A program made the position numbers and the translations under genes. The notes beneath the pieces were generated by a model. It saw only the letters and a list, made by a program, of their open reading frames with translations. It was not told the origin of the DNA and searched no databases. A stretch of 64,000 bases of DNA from contig NZ_JABFHO010000001.1 of NCBI RefSeq assembly GCF_013404085.1, positions 2,119,001 to 2,183,000 on the forward strand. Direction: 5' to 3'. Below are positions 42,858 to 51,235 of the stretch, piece by piece. Each line of letters starts with the position of its first letter. The first letter of the stretch is position 1. Source of the DNA: Winogradskyella helgolandensis (GTDB lineage Bacteria > Bacteroidota > Bacteroidia > Flavobacteriales > Flavobacteriaceae).

Positions 42858-44263
42858 ACAATTTTTATTTTTTTAGTTCCGAAAACAATAAGTGCTATGA
42901 CTAAAATTGTCCATAAAATCATTAAAATTACATCCAACATATAATTGGATAGCACTGCCGAAATTTGAGTTGGTTTATAATCAAAATCAGGCACCGATTT
43001 AAAAAAGGCATTGTCTATTTTCCAGCCCCAATCACCAGTTTTTGAACCACCAAAAGTTTGCTTGTCGTTCAGCATTTTTATAAAAACTCTACGGTAATTT
43101 TCTACTTGTAATAAAAATTCTTGATGGTGTAAATTGTCGCTAGCCATAAATCCCATACTTGTGTTTTGTAGTGAAATAAAAGGATTAACAATACCACCTA
43201 ATTGAAAACTTTGTTTCTGTTTTTTTAGCACCGAGCGGTTGTTGCCAAAATGCTTGTCCCATACGCTGTTACCATAATCTTCATCGGCTTGCATTCGCAT
43301 ACCATCAAAATTTAATGGCAGTTGAGAGACACTATCTACACCGTATTCTTTAAGTACTTTTCCTTTTAAAGCTAAACTTCTTTTATCGGTAGGATTGTGG
43401 CCATCTAGACCTTTTGAGCGGTCTTCTTTCATAGCCATTTGAAATTCATTTCGACTAGGAAGTTCATGCCATTTTTCCACCGAACTCATTAAAATATTAG
43501 GCAAAAATATAGTCCAGATAATCCAAATGCCCAACATAGAGGTTAAAGCAAGTGTAGCATTTTGCCATCGTGCAGAAAAGAACACCGTGAGACCACTAAT
43601 AATAAAATAGTATAGGCAATAGGATAGAAAGAATAAACTGGTTCTTGCTAAAATATCAGTAGTTAAACTTTGGGAATTTAATATGCCATAAACCAAAAGC
43701 ATAAAAATTAGTAGAAACACACCATAAAGCCATACAGAAAATGTTTTGGCCAAAATAATTTGTAAAGGTTTGGAGCCTTGTAGCACGAGTAGTTTTAGTC
43801 GTCCACTTTGTTTTTCATTACTGACTGAATTAAAGGCTAAAAAAACTAATAGTAAAGGAACGATATATTGCAGTAAGAGCGCGGGTTTTAATTTTCCGAA
43901 TCGAGACACGGCCTGCATTTGCGAAGCTTCAGAATGTGTGATTTCATTTTGAACATGTCCCTCAACTCGAAGTACATTTCCAGTAACACTATTTACGCCT
44001 TCATCGAGATTGCTTAATAAATTAGAAGGTTTAAATATAAAGGTACCGTAATGTGCGGCACTATGAGGGTTCATTTCATCAATGCTTACCCATTGTTGAC
44101 GTACATGGTCAGTAGCATTTTGATGCGTCTGTTCTTGTTTCTGAATTTGGTAATTCCCAAGAAAAACAGAGAGTAACATAATAGAAATAAAGGCAATGCT
44201 TATCCCTAAAAATATACGACTGCGAACTAAGAATCGCAATTCGTTTTTTATAATTTGAAACAT
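42854..44263 (-). CDS. ABC transporter permease, DUF3526 type (first)
   Basis: A 469-residue paralogue of the next permease, with the same plan: one N-terminal helix, an extracytoplasmic domain of about 130 residues, then five or six helices (LQYIVPLLLVFLAFNSVSNEKQSG, VWLYGVFLLIFMLLVYG). The closing helix (LDVILMILWTILVIALIVFG) is followed by a short basic tail. The two permeases probably form a heterodimer driven by the ATPase encoded ten bases upstream. Such transporters are often annotated as exporters; direction is not provable here. Confidence 0.82.
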   Translation of the reverse strand: MFQIIKNELRFLVRSRIFLGISIAFISIMLLSVFLGNYQIQKQEQTHQNATDHVRQQWVSIDEMNPHSAAHYGTFIFKPSNLLSNLDEGVNSVTGNVLRVEGHVQNEITHSEASQMQAVSRFGKLKPALLLQYIVPLLLVFLAFNSVSNEKQSGRLKLLVLQGSKPLQIILAKTFSVWLYGVFLLIFMLLVYGILNSQSLTTDILARTSLFFLSYCLYYFIISGLTVFFSARWQNATLALTSMLGIWIIWTIFLPNILMSSVEKWHELPSRNEFQMAMKEDRSKGLDGHNPTDKRSLALKGKVLKEYGVDSVSQLPLNFDGMRMQADEDYGNSVWDKHFGNNRSVLKKQKQSFQLGGIVNPFISLQNTSMGFMASDNLHHQEFLLQVENYRRVFIKMLNDKQTFGGSKTGDWGWKIDNAFFKSVPDFDYKPTQISAVLSNYMLDVILMILWTILVIALIVFGTKKIKIV

Positions 44264-44273
44264 ACTATTGGAA

Positions 44274-44975
44274 TTAGTTTTTCATAAATTGTAAGTATAA
44301 GGTCTCTAGTTCGTTAGCGCTTACGTCTTTACTGTTGAGCTCTTTTACTAGAATTCCTTTTTTTAAGATACCAATGCGATTACAAACTTCGCGTACCCGA
44401 AAAATATCGTGAGAAGCCATAATAATAGTCGCACCTTCTGATGCGAGTTTCTGCAGTAACAAAGAAAGTTCGTTACTCGCCAAGGGGTCTAATCCACTTG
44501 CAGGTTCATCTAGTAAATACACTTTTGCTTTTTTTGCGTAGGCAATGGCAATTCCTACTTTTTGTCGCATACCTTTAGAGTAACCACTCACTTTTTTTAG
44601 ATGTGCATCACTTGCCAATCCGCAAGAAGTTAAATAATCTTCGAGTTCGCTTTTAGAATATTTTAATCCTGCGAGTTTACAGAAGTAATTTAAATTTTCT
44701 AAACCTGATAAATAGGGATAGAGATTAACATTTTCAGGAATATAACCAATAAGTTTTCTGGTTTCTTGTGCATTTTGACTAGTGTCTATAGCGTTGATGC
44801 TTACTTGGCCTGAATCTGGTTTTAAAAAACCCAACAGCATATTAATTGTGGTAGATTTCCCTGCTCCATTAGCGCCTAAAAGCCCTAAAATTTCCCCTTT
44901 CTTAACTTCTAAATTTAAGTTCTGAACAGCAAAATCACCTTTAAATGATTTACTCACATCTTGTATCTGTATCAT
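44274..44975 (-). CDS. ABC transporter ATP-binding protein
   Basis: A 233-residue ABC ATPase: Walker A GANGAGKST, the signature SGYSKGMRQKVGIA, Walker B VYLLDEPASGLDP and the switch His in MASHDIFRV. It has no fused domain. It is of the CcmA/NatA group that serves ABC-2-like permeases. It is the first gene of the minus-strand train and starts 84 bases from the divergent Fur-family gene. A half-site of the palindrome described at 45030 (AATGCAA at 44991-44997) lies 16 bases before its start codon. Confidence 0.93.
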   Translation of the reverse strand: MIQIQDVSKSFKGDFAVQNLNLEVKKGEILGLLGANGAGKSTTINMLLGFLKPDSGQVSINAIDTSQNAQETRKLIGYIPENVNLYPYLSGLENLNYFCKLAGLKYSKSELEDYLTSCGLASDAHLKKVSGYSKGMRQKVGIAIAYAKKAKVYLLDEPASGLDPLASNELSLLLQKLASEGATIIMASHDIFRVREVCNRIGILKKGILVKELNSKDVSANELETLYLQFMKN

Positions 44976-45005
44976 AAAATTATAATTGTTAATGCAACTC
45001 AGTCG

Positions 45006-45013
45006 CGAAAGTA
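45006..45013 (-). promoter_or_regulatory. Possible -7 element of the ABC/COG0523 operon
   Basis: On the minus strand the sequence reads TACTTTCG, one base off TAnnTTTG. It predicts a start near 45001 and puts the AATGCAA half-site at 44991 just downstream of it, where a bound regulator could block transcription. The palindrome at 45030 would overlap the expected -33 region. Confidence 0.4.
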
Positions 45014-45023
45014 GAAAAATCTA

Positions 45024-45055
45024 TTTGTAAATGCAACTTCATTGCATTAATTTTG
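45024..45055 (+). promoter_or_regulatory. Promoter of the Fur-family (Zur-like) gene
   Basis: TTTG (45024-45027), a 20-base spacer and TAATTTTG (45048-45055) form a near-consensus promoter. Transcription should begin about five bases further, at or next to the ATG at 45060, so the mRNA would be leaderless. The palindromic operator lies in the spacer. Confidence 0.75.
45030..45048. promoter_or_regulatory. Putative Zur-type operator, perfect 7-5-7 palindrome
   Basis: AATGCAA-CTTCA-TTGCATT is a perfect inverted repeat of 19 bases. It sits exactly between the -33 and -7 elements of the Fur-family gene, so a bound dimer would prevent RNA polymerase access: autorepression. The same half-site recurs at 44991, near the ABC gene start. 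Binding by the adjacent regulator is inference. Confidence 0.7.
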
Positions 45056-45059
45056 TTTT

Positions 45060-45440
45060 ATGGGAATCATTAGAAAAACAAAATCAGTAACTACGGTATT
45101 ACAGATTTTTGAAGAAAATAAAGATGCGAAATCGGTAGTGCATCTCATAGAACTTGTAAAAGATCAAATGAATAAAACGACTGTATATCGTATTTTAGAT
45201 AGGCTTGAGCAAGATGGTGTTATTCATTCTTTTAATGGGAAAGATGGTTTAAAATGGTATGCGAAATGTCAAGGTTGTTCTGCTAATCATCATTCAGATA
45301 AGCATCCTCATTTTCAATGCACCGAATGTGATAAGGTAGAGTGTTTATCTGTTGAGATTAAAATCCCATCTATAAAAAATCATATAGTAGATTCTACAGA
45401 CATTCTATTAACAGGCCAATGTGAGATTTGTAGCGCGTAA
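45060..45440 (+). CDS. Fur-family transcriptional regulator, probable Zur
   Basis: A 126-residue Fur-family protein. The N-terminal winged helix (KSVVHLIELVKDQMNKTTVYRILDRLEQDG) is followed by a metal-binding half. Structural zinc Cys pairs are Cys87/Cys90 and Cys121/Cys124, and HHSDKHPHFQ contains the regulatory-site His residues. An extra CxxC (Cys70, Cys73) is unusual for Fur and closer to Zur or Mur subgroups. Linkage to a COG0523 gene, folE and a MerC-domain gene through one operator supports Zur, but Fur or PerR cannot be excluded by sequence. It is short at the N-terminus, with no first helix extension. Confidence 0.85.
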   Translation: MGIIRKTKSVTTVLQIFEENKDAKSVVHLIELVKDQMNKTTVYRILDRLEQDGVIHSFNGKDGLKWYAKCQGCSANHHSDKHPHFQCTECDKVECLSVEIKIPSIKNHIVDSTDILLTGQCEICSA

Positions 45441-45670
45441 TTAGTAATTTATCTAATTACTTTATAAACTTATAAATTGTGGGATTGTAATTAGAGGTAT
45501 TAATGAGTTAAGCAAGTCTGTGTTACATCATCACACTATAATGTCACCTTATTTTTAAGCATGCCATATTTGATGGAACAGGGCAGTGTGTTCACGTTTA
45601 TTCAAGACATTTTAATGTAAGTCTAATTGACTTTTTAGTTGTTGCTCATATCTAAAGTGATGCTCTGTAT

Positions 45671-45699
45671 CCACAGTTGATGATAAACACCAACTGCGG
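45671..45699 (-). other. Stem-loop downstream of the M16 peptidase gene
   Basis: CCACAGTTG and CAACTGCGG form a 9-bp stem with one wobble pair and an 11-base loop, 38 bases past the M16 stop on the minus strand. There is no T tract, so it is a candidate 3'-end structure. The surrounding 296-base gap (45441-45736) holds nothing else I can identify. Confidence 0.4.
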
Positions 45700-45736
45700 C
45701 AGAACGATTTGGATTTGAGATGCTGTAAATAACTTA

Positions 45737-48559
45737 CTAATTCAATAGCACAGCATCTCCAAATCCTAATCCGTTTAATTTACTGAATTGTGTTTCGGCA
45801 TCACCAACAATCACATAAATCATCTGCTTCGGTTTTATATATTTTTCTGCAAGTGCTTTAATGTCGTCTACGCTTAAATCTTTTACAATGGATTGGCGTT
45901 GTTTGGCATAATCGTCTGCATAACTATAGTTACTAATATTACTCAGCATGTTTAATTTAGAACCTAAAGTTTCAAACGCACGAGCGCTGCTTTTTAAGGT
46001 GAACCCTTTTGTAATATCTAAATCGGCTTCAGTATAATTGGTGCCGTAATCTTCTAAAATCTCTTTAATCAATGCAGCAGATTCATAAGTAACGTTAGTA
46101 CGAATAGAACTGTTGATTGAGAATTCTCCTGTATTGGCGTCACCATCAAATCTAGAACGAATTCCATAGGTATAGCCTTTGGCTTCACGTAATTCTTGTG
46201 TTAATTGCGAAGCAAAACTACCACCTCCTAATCTGTAATTCATGACAGTAGCGGCATAGTAATCGTTATCAGTAGCTTTTAATGATGGATAACCAAAGGC
46301 GATAACCGATTGTTTAGCTCCTGGTACATCATAAAAATAGATTTTGGATGTTTCTAGAGTAATCGCTTTTGGTAATTCTGGAATCTCAACATCTTTAGAT
46401 TCCCACGTCGTATTTATAGTTTCTAAAGCGCTTATAACTTCGTTTTCTGAAATTGAACCTACAACGTGTACATTCGTCAGTTTAGGAGTTAATTTAGTCG
46501 AATAGAAATCTTCTAAATCTGAAATCATAATTGCATTTACCGAGGCTTCAGTACCATTATTGTTATAGGCTAAAATATTGTTTTCGCCATATAATTGTTT
46601 TGCAAATTCATTAGCAGCAATACTATTCGGATTTGCTTTTTGGCGTTGAATGCTGCTTATCGTACTTTGTTTTAATAAGTTAAATTCGTCTTCATCCCAA
46701 CGTGGTTCTAAAAGAATTTCAGTGACTAAAGCCATAGTCGCATCAAAATGTTTTGCTAAGGTTGTTCCAGAAATAGTGACACTATTATCAGTGGCATAGC
46801 TGTAAATTTGAGCACCTAAACTTTCAATAGCGTTTTCTAAGGCTTCAGGTGTTTTGTTTTTTGTGCCTTTGGTCATTAAATTTGCCATAAGATTAGACAC
46901 TCCAACTTTAGCTGTGTCTTCCAATAGTAAACCTCCTTTTATTTCTAATTCAAACTCTACTAATGGCACTTCTGTATTTTCAATACCAAAAACTTTGATT
47001 CCAGAATCTAAGTTGCGTTTCCACACTGTAGGAATTACTAAATCTGGACTTTTACCATATGCTGGTTCTACAGATCTATCAAAACTGCTTGGTGTTTTTT
47101 CGTAGTCTGCGGCTAGGCTAGCATCAAAAGCGTCTTCTGCGCCTTCAATTATTTCTTCTTCAACGATAGTTGCTAATTGCGAATTATCTAAAATCAAGTT
47201 CATTTGTCCTTTTGGAACAAAACTAGTGGCAATAAAATTCTGATCTTTAATGTAAGTATTATAAACGCGCATCACATCTTCTGGCGTGACTGCTAAAATA
47301 TTCTTTACATCTTGATTTATAAATCCAGGATCACCTGCAAAAATTTCATATTGTGCCAACTGAAAGCCTTTGCCTAAAACGCTTGATAATCCTCTGTAAA
47401 ATTCCGTTTCTTGTCCGGCTTTAATTCTGTTTAAATCGGATTCAGAAATGCCATTCATTTCAAAATCTTTAAGGCCTTCATTTATCCCATTAGCCACGGT
47501 GTTTAGATTGGTTTGATCGAATGCGGTAATATTAAGCATTAATTGTCCGGCAATTTCAGAAGAATATTGATACATGCCAACATTACTAGTTAACTGCTGA
47601 TTTTCGACTAATACTTTATATAATGGTGCTTTTTTGCCTTCGGTTAAATATTGCGATAATACAGTCAAAGCATATGTATCTGGATGATATTCATATACCG
47701 TTGGCCAAGCCATTGTTAATCTAGGAGCACGTGCAAAATTATCTTCGTAAAACAAGCGTTTAGATGATTTTAAAGTCACTGGTTGCTTTTCAATTTTAGG
47801 AATCGCTTCCCCTTTTGGAATTTCATCAAAATATTTTTTTACCCATGCTTTAGTTTGCGCGACATCAATATCTCCAGCAATAGTTAAGGTAACGTTATTT
47901 GGAACATACCAACGTTTGTAAAACTCTTTAACATCGTCTAAAGTCGCATTTTGTAAATCCTCTAAAGATCCAATAACTTCCCAGCTGTAGGGATGTCCTT
48001 CAGGATATAAATTGCTATTAATAACACCTGCATTAAAACCATAAGGTTGGTTGTCTACACGCTGACGTTTTTCGTTTTTAACAACTTGTTTTTCTTTTGC
48101 CAAAACAGGTTCAGTAACTGTATTTATAAAATAACCGAGTTTATCCGCTTCTGCCCAAATCATTTTTTCTAAAGCATCTTTTGGCACGGTTTGAAAATAA
48201 TTGGTACGATCGCGACTTGTAGATCCATTGGCACCAGAACCTCCAATACGAGCACTCATTTGGTCTAAACCACCTTTACCCAAATTTTCGGATTCTAAAA
48301 ATAAAAGATGCTCAAATAAATGTGCGAATCCTGTTCTACCTGCTTTTTCACGAGCAGATCCAACATGTGCGGTTAAAGCTACAGCAGCAACAGGATCAGA
48401 TTTATCTACGTGAAGAATAACTTGTAATCCGTTATCTAAAGTGAATTTTTCGAATTCTACTTTAAATTCTTGTTTAGTTTCTTTGACTTCATTTTGTTTA
48501 CAAGACCATATTGTGAATAGCACTAATAAAGCTAAAAGTGTTGATTTGATGTATTTCAT
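45737..48559 (-). CDS. M16 family zinc metallopeptidase (pitrilysin-type lipoprotein)
   Basis: A 940-residue exported peptidase of the M16 (insulinase/pitrilysin) family. A signal with the likely lipobox IWSC (Cys20) is followed by the active N-terminal M16 domain with the inverted zinc motif His80-LFE-His84 and the downstream Glu region (EKQVVKNEKRQRVDNQPYG). A second, inactive M16 domain starts near residue 520, giving the two-half clam shell of full-length family members. Neighbouring on the same strand lies an M14 peptidase, 76 bases upstream, so the two may act together on extracellular peptides. A 9-bp inverted repeat spans its stop codon (45717-45759). Confidence 0.92.
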   Translation of the reverse strand: MKYIKSTLLALLVLFTIWSCKQNEVKETKQEFKVEFEKFTLDNGLQVILHVDKSDPVAAVALTAHVGSAREKAGRTGFAHLFEHLLFLESENLGKGGLDQMSARIGGSGANGSTSRDRTNYFQTVPKDALEKMIWAEADKLGYFINTVTEPVLAKEKQVVKNEKRQRVDNQPYGFNAGVINSNLYPEGHPYSWEVIGSLEDLQNATLDDVKEFYKRWYVPNNVTLTIAGDIDVAQTKAWVKKYFDEIPKGEAIPKIEKQPVTLKSSKRLFYEDNFARAPRLTMAWPTVYEYHPDTYALTVLSQYLTEGKKAPLYKVLVENQQLTSNVGMYQYSSEIAGQLMLNITAFDQTNLNTVANGINEGLKDFEMNGISESDLNRIKAGQETEFYRGLSSVLGKGFQLAQYEIFAGDPGFINQDVKNILAVTPEDVMRVYNTYIKDQNFIATSFVPKGQMNLILDNSQLATIVEEEIIEGAEDAFDASLAADYEKTPSSFDRSVEPAYGKSPDLVIPTVWKRNLDSGIKVFGIENTEVPLVEFELEIKGGLLLEDTAKVGVSNLMANLMTKGTKNKTPEALENAIESLGAQIYSYATDNSVTISGTTLAKHFDATMALVTEILLEPRWDEDEFNLLKQSTISSIQRQKANPNSIAANEFAKQLYGENNILAYNNNGTEASVNAIMISDLEDFYSTKLTPKLTNVHVVGSISENEVISALETINTTWESKDVEIPELPKAITLETSKIYFYDVPGAKQSVIAFGYPSLKATDNDYYAATVMNYRLGGGSFASQLTQELREAKGYTYGIRSRFDGDANTGEFSINSSIRTNVTYESAALIKEILEDYGTNYTEADLDITKGFTLKSSARAFETLGSKLNMLSNISNYSYADDYAKQRQSIVKDLSVDDIKALAEKYIKPKQMIYVIVGDAETQFSKLNGLGFGDAVLLN

Positions 48560-48635
48560 AATTATTTAATTGAGTGATGAGGGTTTAATGAGTTTTAGCG
48601 TGACAAAGTTTGAAACTTAATTTTTAAATATGTAA

Positions 48636-51119
48636 TTATAATTCATAAGCATTGTTATTCACCATAAAAATAGAGTTTACGAAAAACAGTTTTCCATTTT
48701 CCCAAAAACTTCTAAAAAGTGTATTGTCTACGATGTAAATAAAACTACCACTTCCCATGCGTTCTTCTCCAAAAACTAAAGTTTTACCTAATGAGTTTAA
48801 AGCATTTTGGCCTGCAAAACCAGAATACACTTTGGTGTCGTTAAGATAAGCTACATTGTAACCACTATCTAATAAACTATATGCTGAACTCCCTAATTTT
48901 AAAGTGAAATAATTATCGTCATAACCAAAAGCCATAGGATGTGTATTATCTACTTTGGCATTAAAAATAGCTCCAGTAATTAAATTATTACTGTATTCGC
49001 GTTCGCGATCGGCATAAGGAGTGAGGTTATCTTTTTGGTCATCATCATCTTCAGAATCTTTATAGCTTAAACTAAAGCCATCTTTCCCTGCAAAACTTCT
49101 TAATGCTCCATCTATAGCAATGACTTTTCCTCCTGCACGTACCCATTCTTTAAGTTTGGTCATGTTGTCTTCCGATAGTACTTTTCTATAATTACCATTT
49201 GGTAAAATTAAAACGTTGTACTTATTCAGGTTAGTGTTACCAAAATCATTTGTATTTATAGAGGTTAATGGGTAATGTAATTGTTGCTCAAAGAAATGCC
49301 AAACTTCACCATAACTTAAAGATCGTGTACCTTCTCCAGAAAGTATTGCAACCTTTTGCTTGTTTACTAATTTAATGTCTGGTGACCCAATATCTGGTGT
49401 TTTCTGTGAAAATCCAGAGTTGATTTCCGTTAAAGGTTGTGCATGTTCTTGTGCAATAGTGTTTAGTTTTGAAACCATTTTTTCAATATGTTTATTGTCC
49501 CCTTTAGTAATGATTAGAGAACCGCGTTCAAATGTTTTATCATTTGCAGAAAAAGGCTTTTCTGTAAACCGAACCTTAAAATTTTGTTTTAATAATTCTG
49601 ATAAAAACTGTGCGTCTTTCATAGAATTCCATTTGCTAACATAACCGTAAGCATCGTTTAAAACTTGAAGCGATTTTTTACTCGCCATTCTATTACTGCT
49701 CACCTTAGTCGTGCTAGCAAGTGCATCTAATCCATAAGCATAAGGCAGAGACCAAGCTGTAATATCATATGTTAATGAGTCTGAGAGTTTAGTGTTTGGT
49801 TCAAATAAAACCTTAACCATTTTTCCTTTAGGTTGGTTAGAATGCACTACTAAAGCATTGCCGTCTACATTAAAACTACCTTGATTTCCTGTAGCATAAT
49901 TGTAACCAGAAACTTTAGATTTTGTTGCGTTTTCAAATGCAATTTGATGTTTGTTTAATAGCGTTTTTAAGCTATTAAGTTTGTCTTCATTACCTTTTAA
50001 AACGTAGCTTTTATATTTGAGATTTGAATTATTAAAGAATTTAGCAAACTCAGTATTTAATTTTTTTGCATTTTTTGAAGCCATTTCAACGGTTGAAATT
50101 CCTGTTGTAGTATGGTGTGTTAAACGCTCAACTAAAGTTAAGACGTGGCCTTCGTCGTTTAAAATCCCTAAACCTGCCATGCCATGACCACCTTGCTCGT
50201 AGGTCATTCCCATCGCACCCATAAATGTGGGATAAGTATCACCATAACTCGGATACAATAAATCGAAACGCTCTCTAGTAAAAAACAACCAACCTTCAGC
50301 ATCAAAATACTTAGCATGATTTTTACCGATTTCAGTTTGAAAATCGCGCTGCCAATCGGTTATAATTTCATGAAATGGCTCTGCAGCCGGAGCAAAATAA
50401 TAAGGTTCATTAATTCCTTGTTCATGAAAATCTACATGTACATGAGGCATCCATTTGTTATACACTTCTAAACGTTGTTGTGTTTCTACTTGCGAAGCCC
50501 AAACCCAGTCTCGGTTTAAATCAAAAAGATAATGATTTGGTCGTCCTCCAGGCCAAGGTTCATTGTGTTCACTAGCTTGTCGGTCTATATCATAAGGTAA
50601 ACTCGCAGTTTCATTATACCAATTTATATAACGGTCTCTTCCATCTGGGTTAACGCTTGGGTCAATAATAACAACTGTGTTTTTAAGTAAATCTTGTTTT
50701 TCAGTGAGCAATTTAAATAAGGTAAGCATCGACGCTTCAGAACTCGATGCTTCATTGCCATGAACATTATAACTTAACCAAACAATGGCAACGTCGTTTC
50801 CTGAAGATTCACCTTCTAATAAGCCTGTGTTTTTTAAATTATTTTCACGAATAGTTTCCAGATTCTTAATGTTGTCTTCGCTAGAAATAAACGTTAAATA
50901 GAGACCTCTGCGTTCGTTTGTTTTTCCATATTCCACTAGTTTTACTTGGTTTGGAACTTGGTTTTGTACAGCTTTAAAATACGCGATAACTTGATGATTT
51001 CGACTAAATTGTGTGCCAATATCATAACCTAAAAAGTCACTTGGTGATGAAATGGTTTGGGCCGTTGTTAAGGTACAGCTGCTAAAAACGACTAATAAAA
51101 CGAAGACTAATTTTTGCAT
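48636..51119 (-). CDS. M14 family zinc carboxypeptidase-like protein, secreted
   Basis: An 827-residue exported protein with signal peptide (MQKLVFVLLVVFSSC). The M14 domain runs from about 30 to 330: zinc ligands His120 and Glu123 in NVHGNEASSSEAS, then the distal His in MPHVHVDFHEQG, and a PDGRDRYINWY substrate region. The C-terminal half (about 400-827) includes a glutamine-amidotransferase-like/DUF-type Rossmann module (KVAILSGEGTRSLSYGEVW, NVLILPNGNY). This two-part architecture occurs in Bacteroidota M14 peptidases. The substrate is unknown. Confidence 0.88.
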   Translation of the reverse strand: MQKLVFVLLVVFSSCTLTTAQTISSPSDFLGYDIGTQFSRNHQVIAYFKAVQNQVPNQVKLVEYGKTNERRGLYLTFISSEDNIKNLETIRENNLKNTGLLEGESSGNDVAIVWLSYNVHGNEASSSEASMLTLFKLLTEKQDLLKNTVVIIDPSVNPDGRDRYINWYNETASLPYDIDRQASEHNEPWPGGRPNHYLFDLNRDWVWASQVETQQRLEVYNKWMPHVHVDFHEQGINEPYYFAPAAEPFHEIITDWQRDFQTEIGKNHAKYFDAEGWLFFTRERFDLLYPSYGDTYPTFMGAMGMTYEQGGHGMAGLGILNDEGHVLTLVERLTHHTTTGISTVEMASKNAKKLNTEFAKFFNNSNLKYKSYVLKGNEDKLNSLKTLLNKHQIAFENATKSKVSGYNYATGNQGSFNVDGNALVVHSNQPKGKMVKVLFEPNTKLSDSLTYDITAWSLPYAYGLDALASTTKVSSNRMASKKSLQVLNDAYGYVSKWNSMKDAQFLSELLKQNFKVRFTEKPFSANDKTFERGSLIITKGDNKHIEKMVSKLNTIAQEHAQPLTEINSGFSQKTPDIGSPDIKLVNKQKVAILSGEGTRSLSYGEVWHFFEQQLHYPLTSINTNDFGNTNLNKYNVLILPNGNYRKVLSEDNMTKLKEWVRAGGKVIAIDGALRSFAGKDGFSLSYKDSEDDDDQKDNLTPYADREREYSNNLITGAIFNAKVDNTHPMAFGYDDNYFTLKLGSSAYSLLDSGYNVAYLNDTKVYSGFAGQNALNSLGKTLVFGEERMGSGSFIYIVDNTLFRSFWENGKLFFVNSIFMVNNNAYEL

Positions 51120-51235
51120 TTAATTTAAAATTAAGGTTGTAAGCTAGTAAAGATAGTTAGTGAAACTGAATTAACTAAAAATTAGTAATTAAAATATTGA
51201 AGAGCCTTATATTTATACCATAATTTAAGATTTAT

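Noticed and set aside
41538-44975. A NosDFY-type copper/nitrous oxide maturation transporter
   Set aside because: The permease type is similar, but no nosZ, nosD or nosL is near, and the partners point to zinc.
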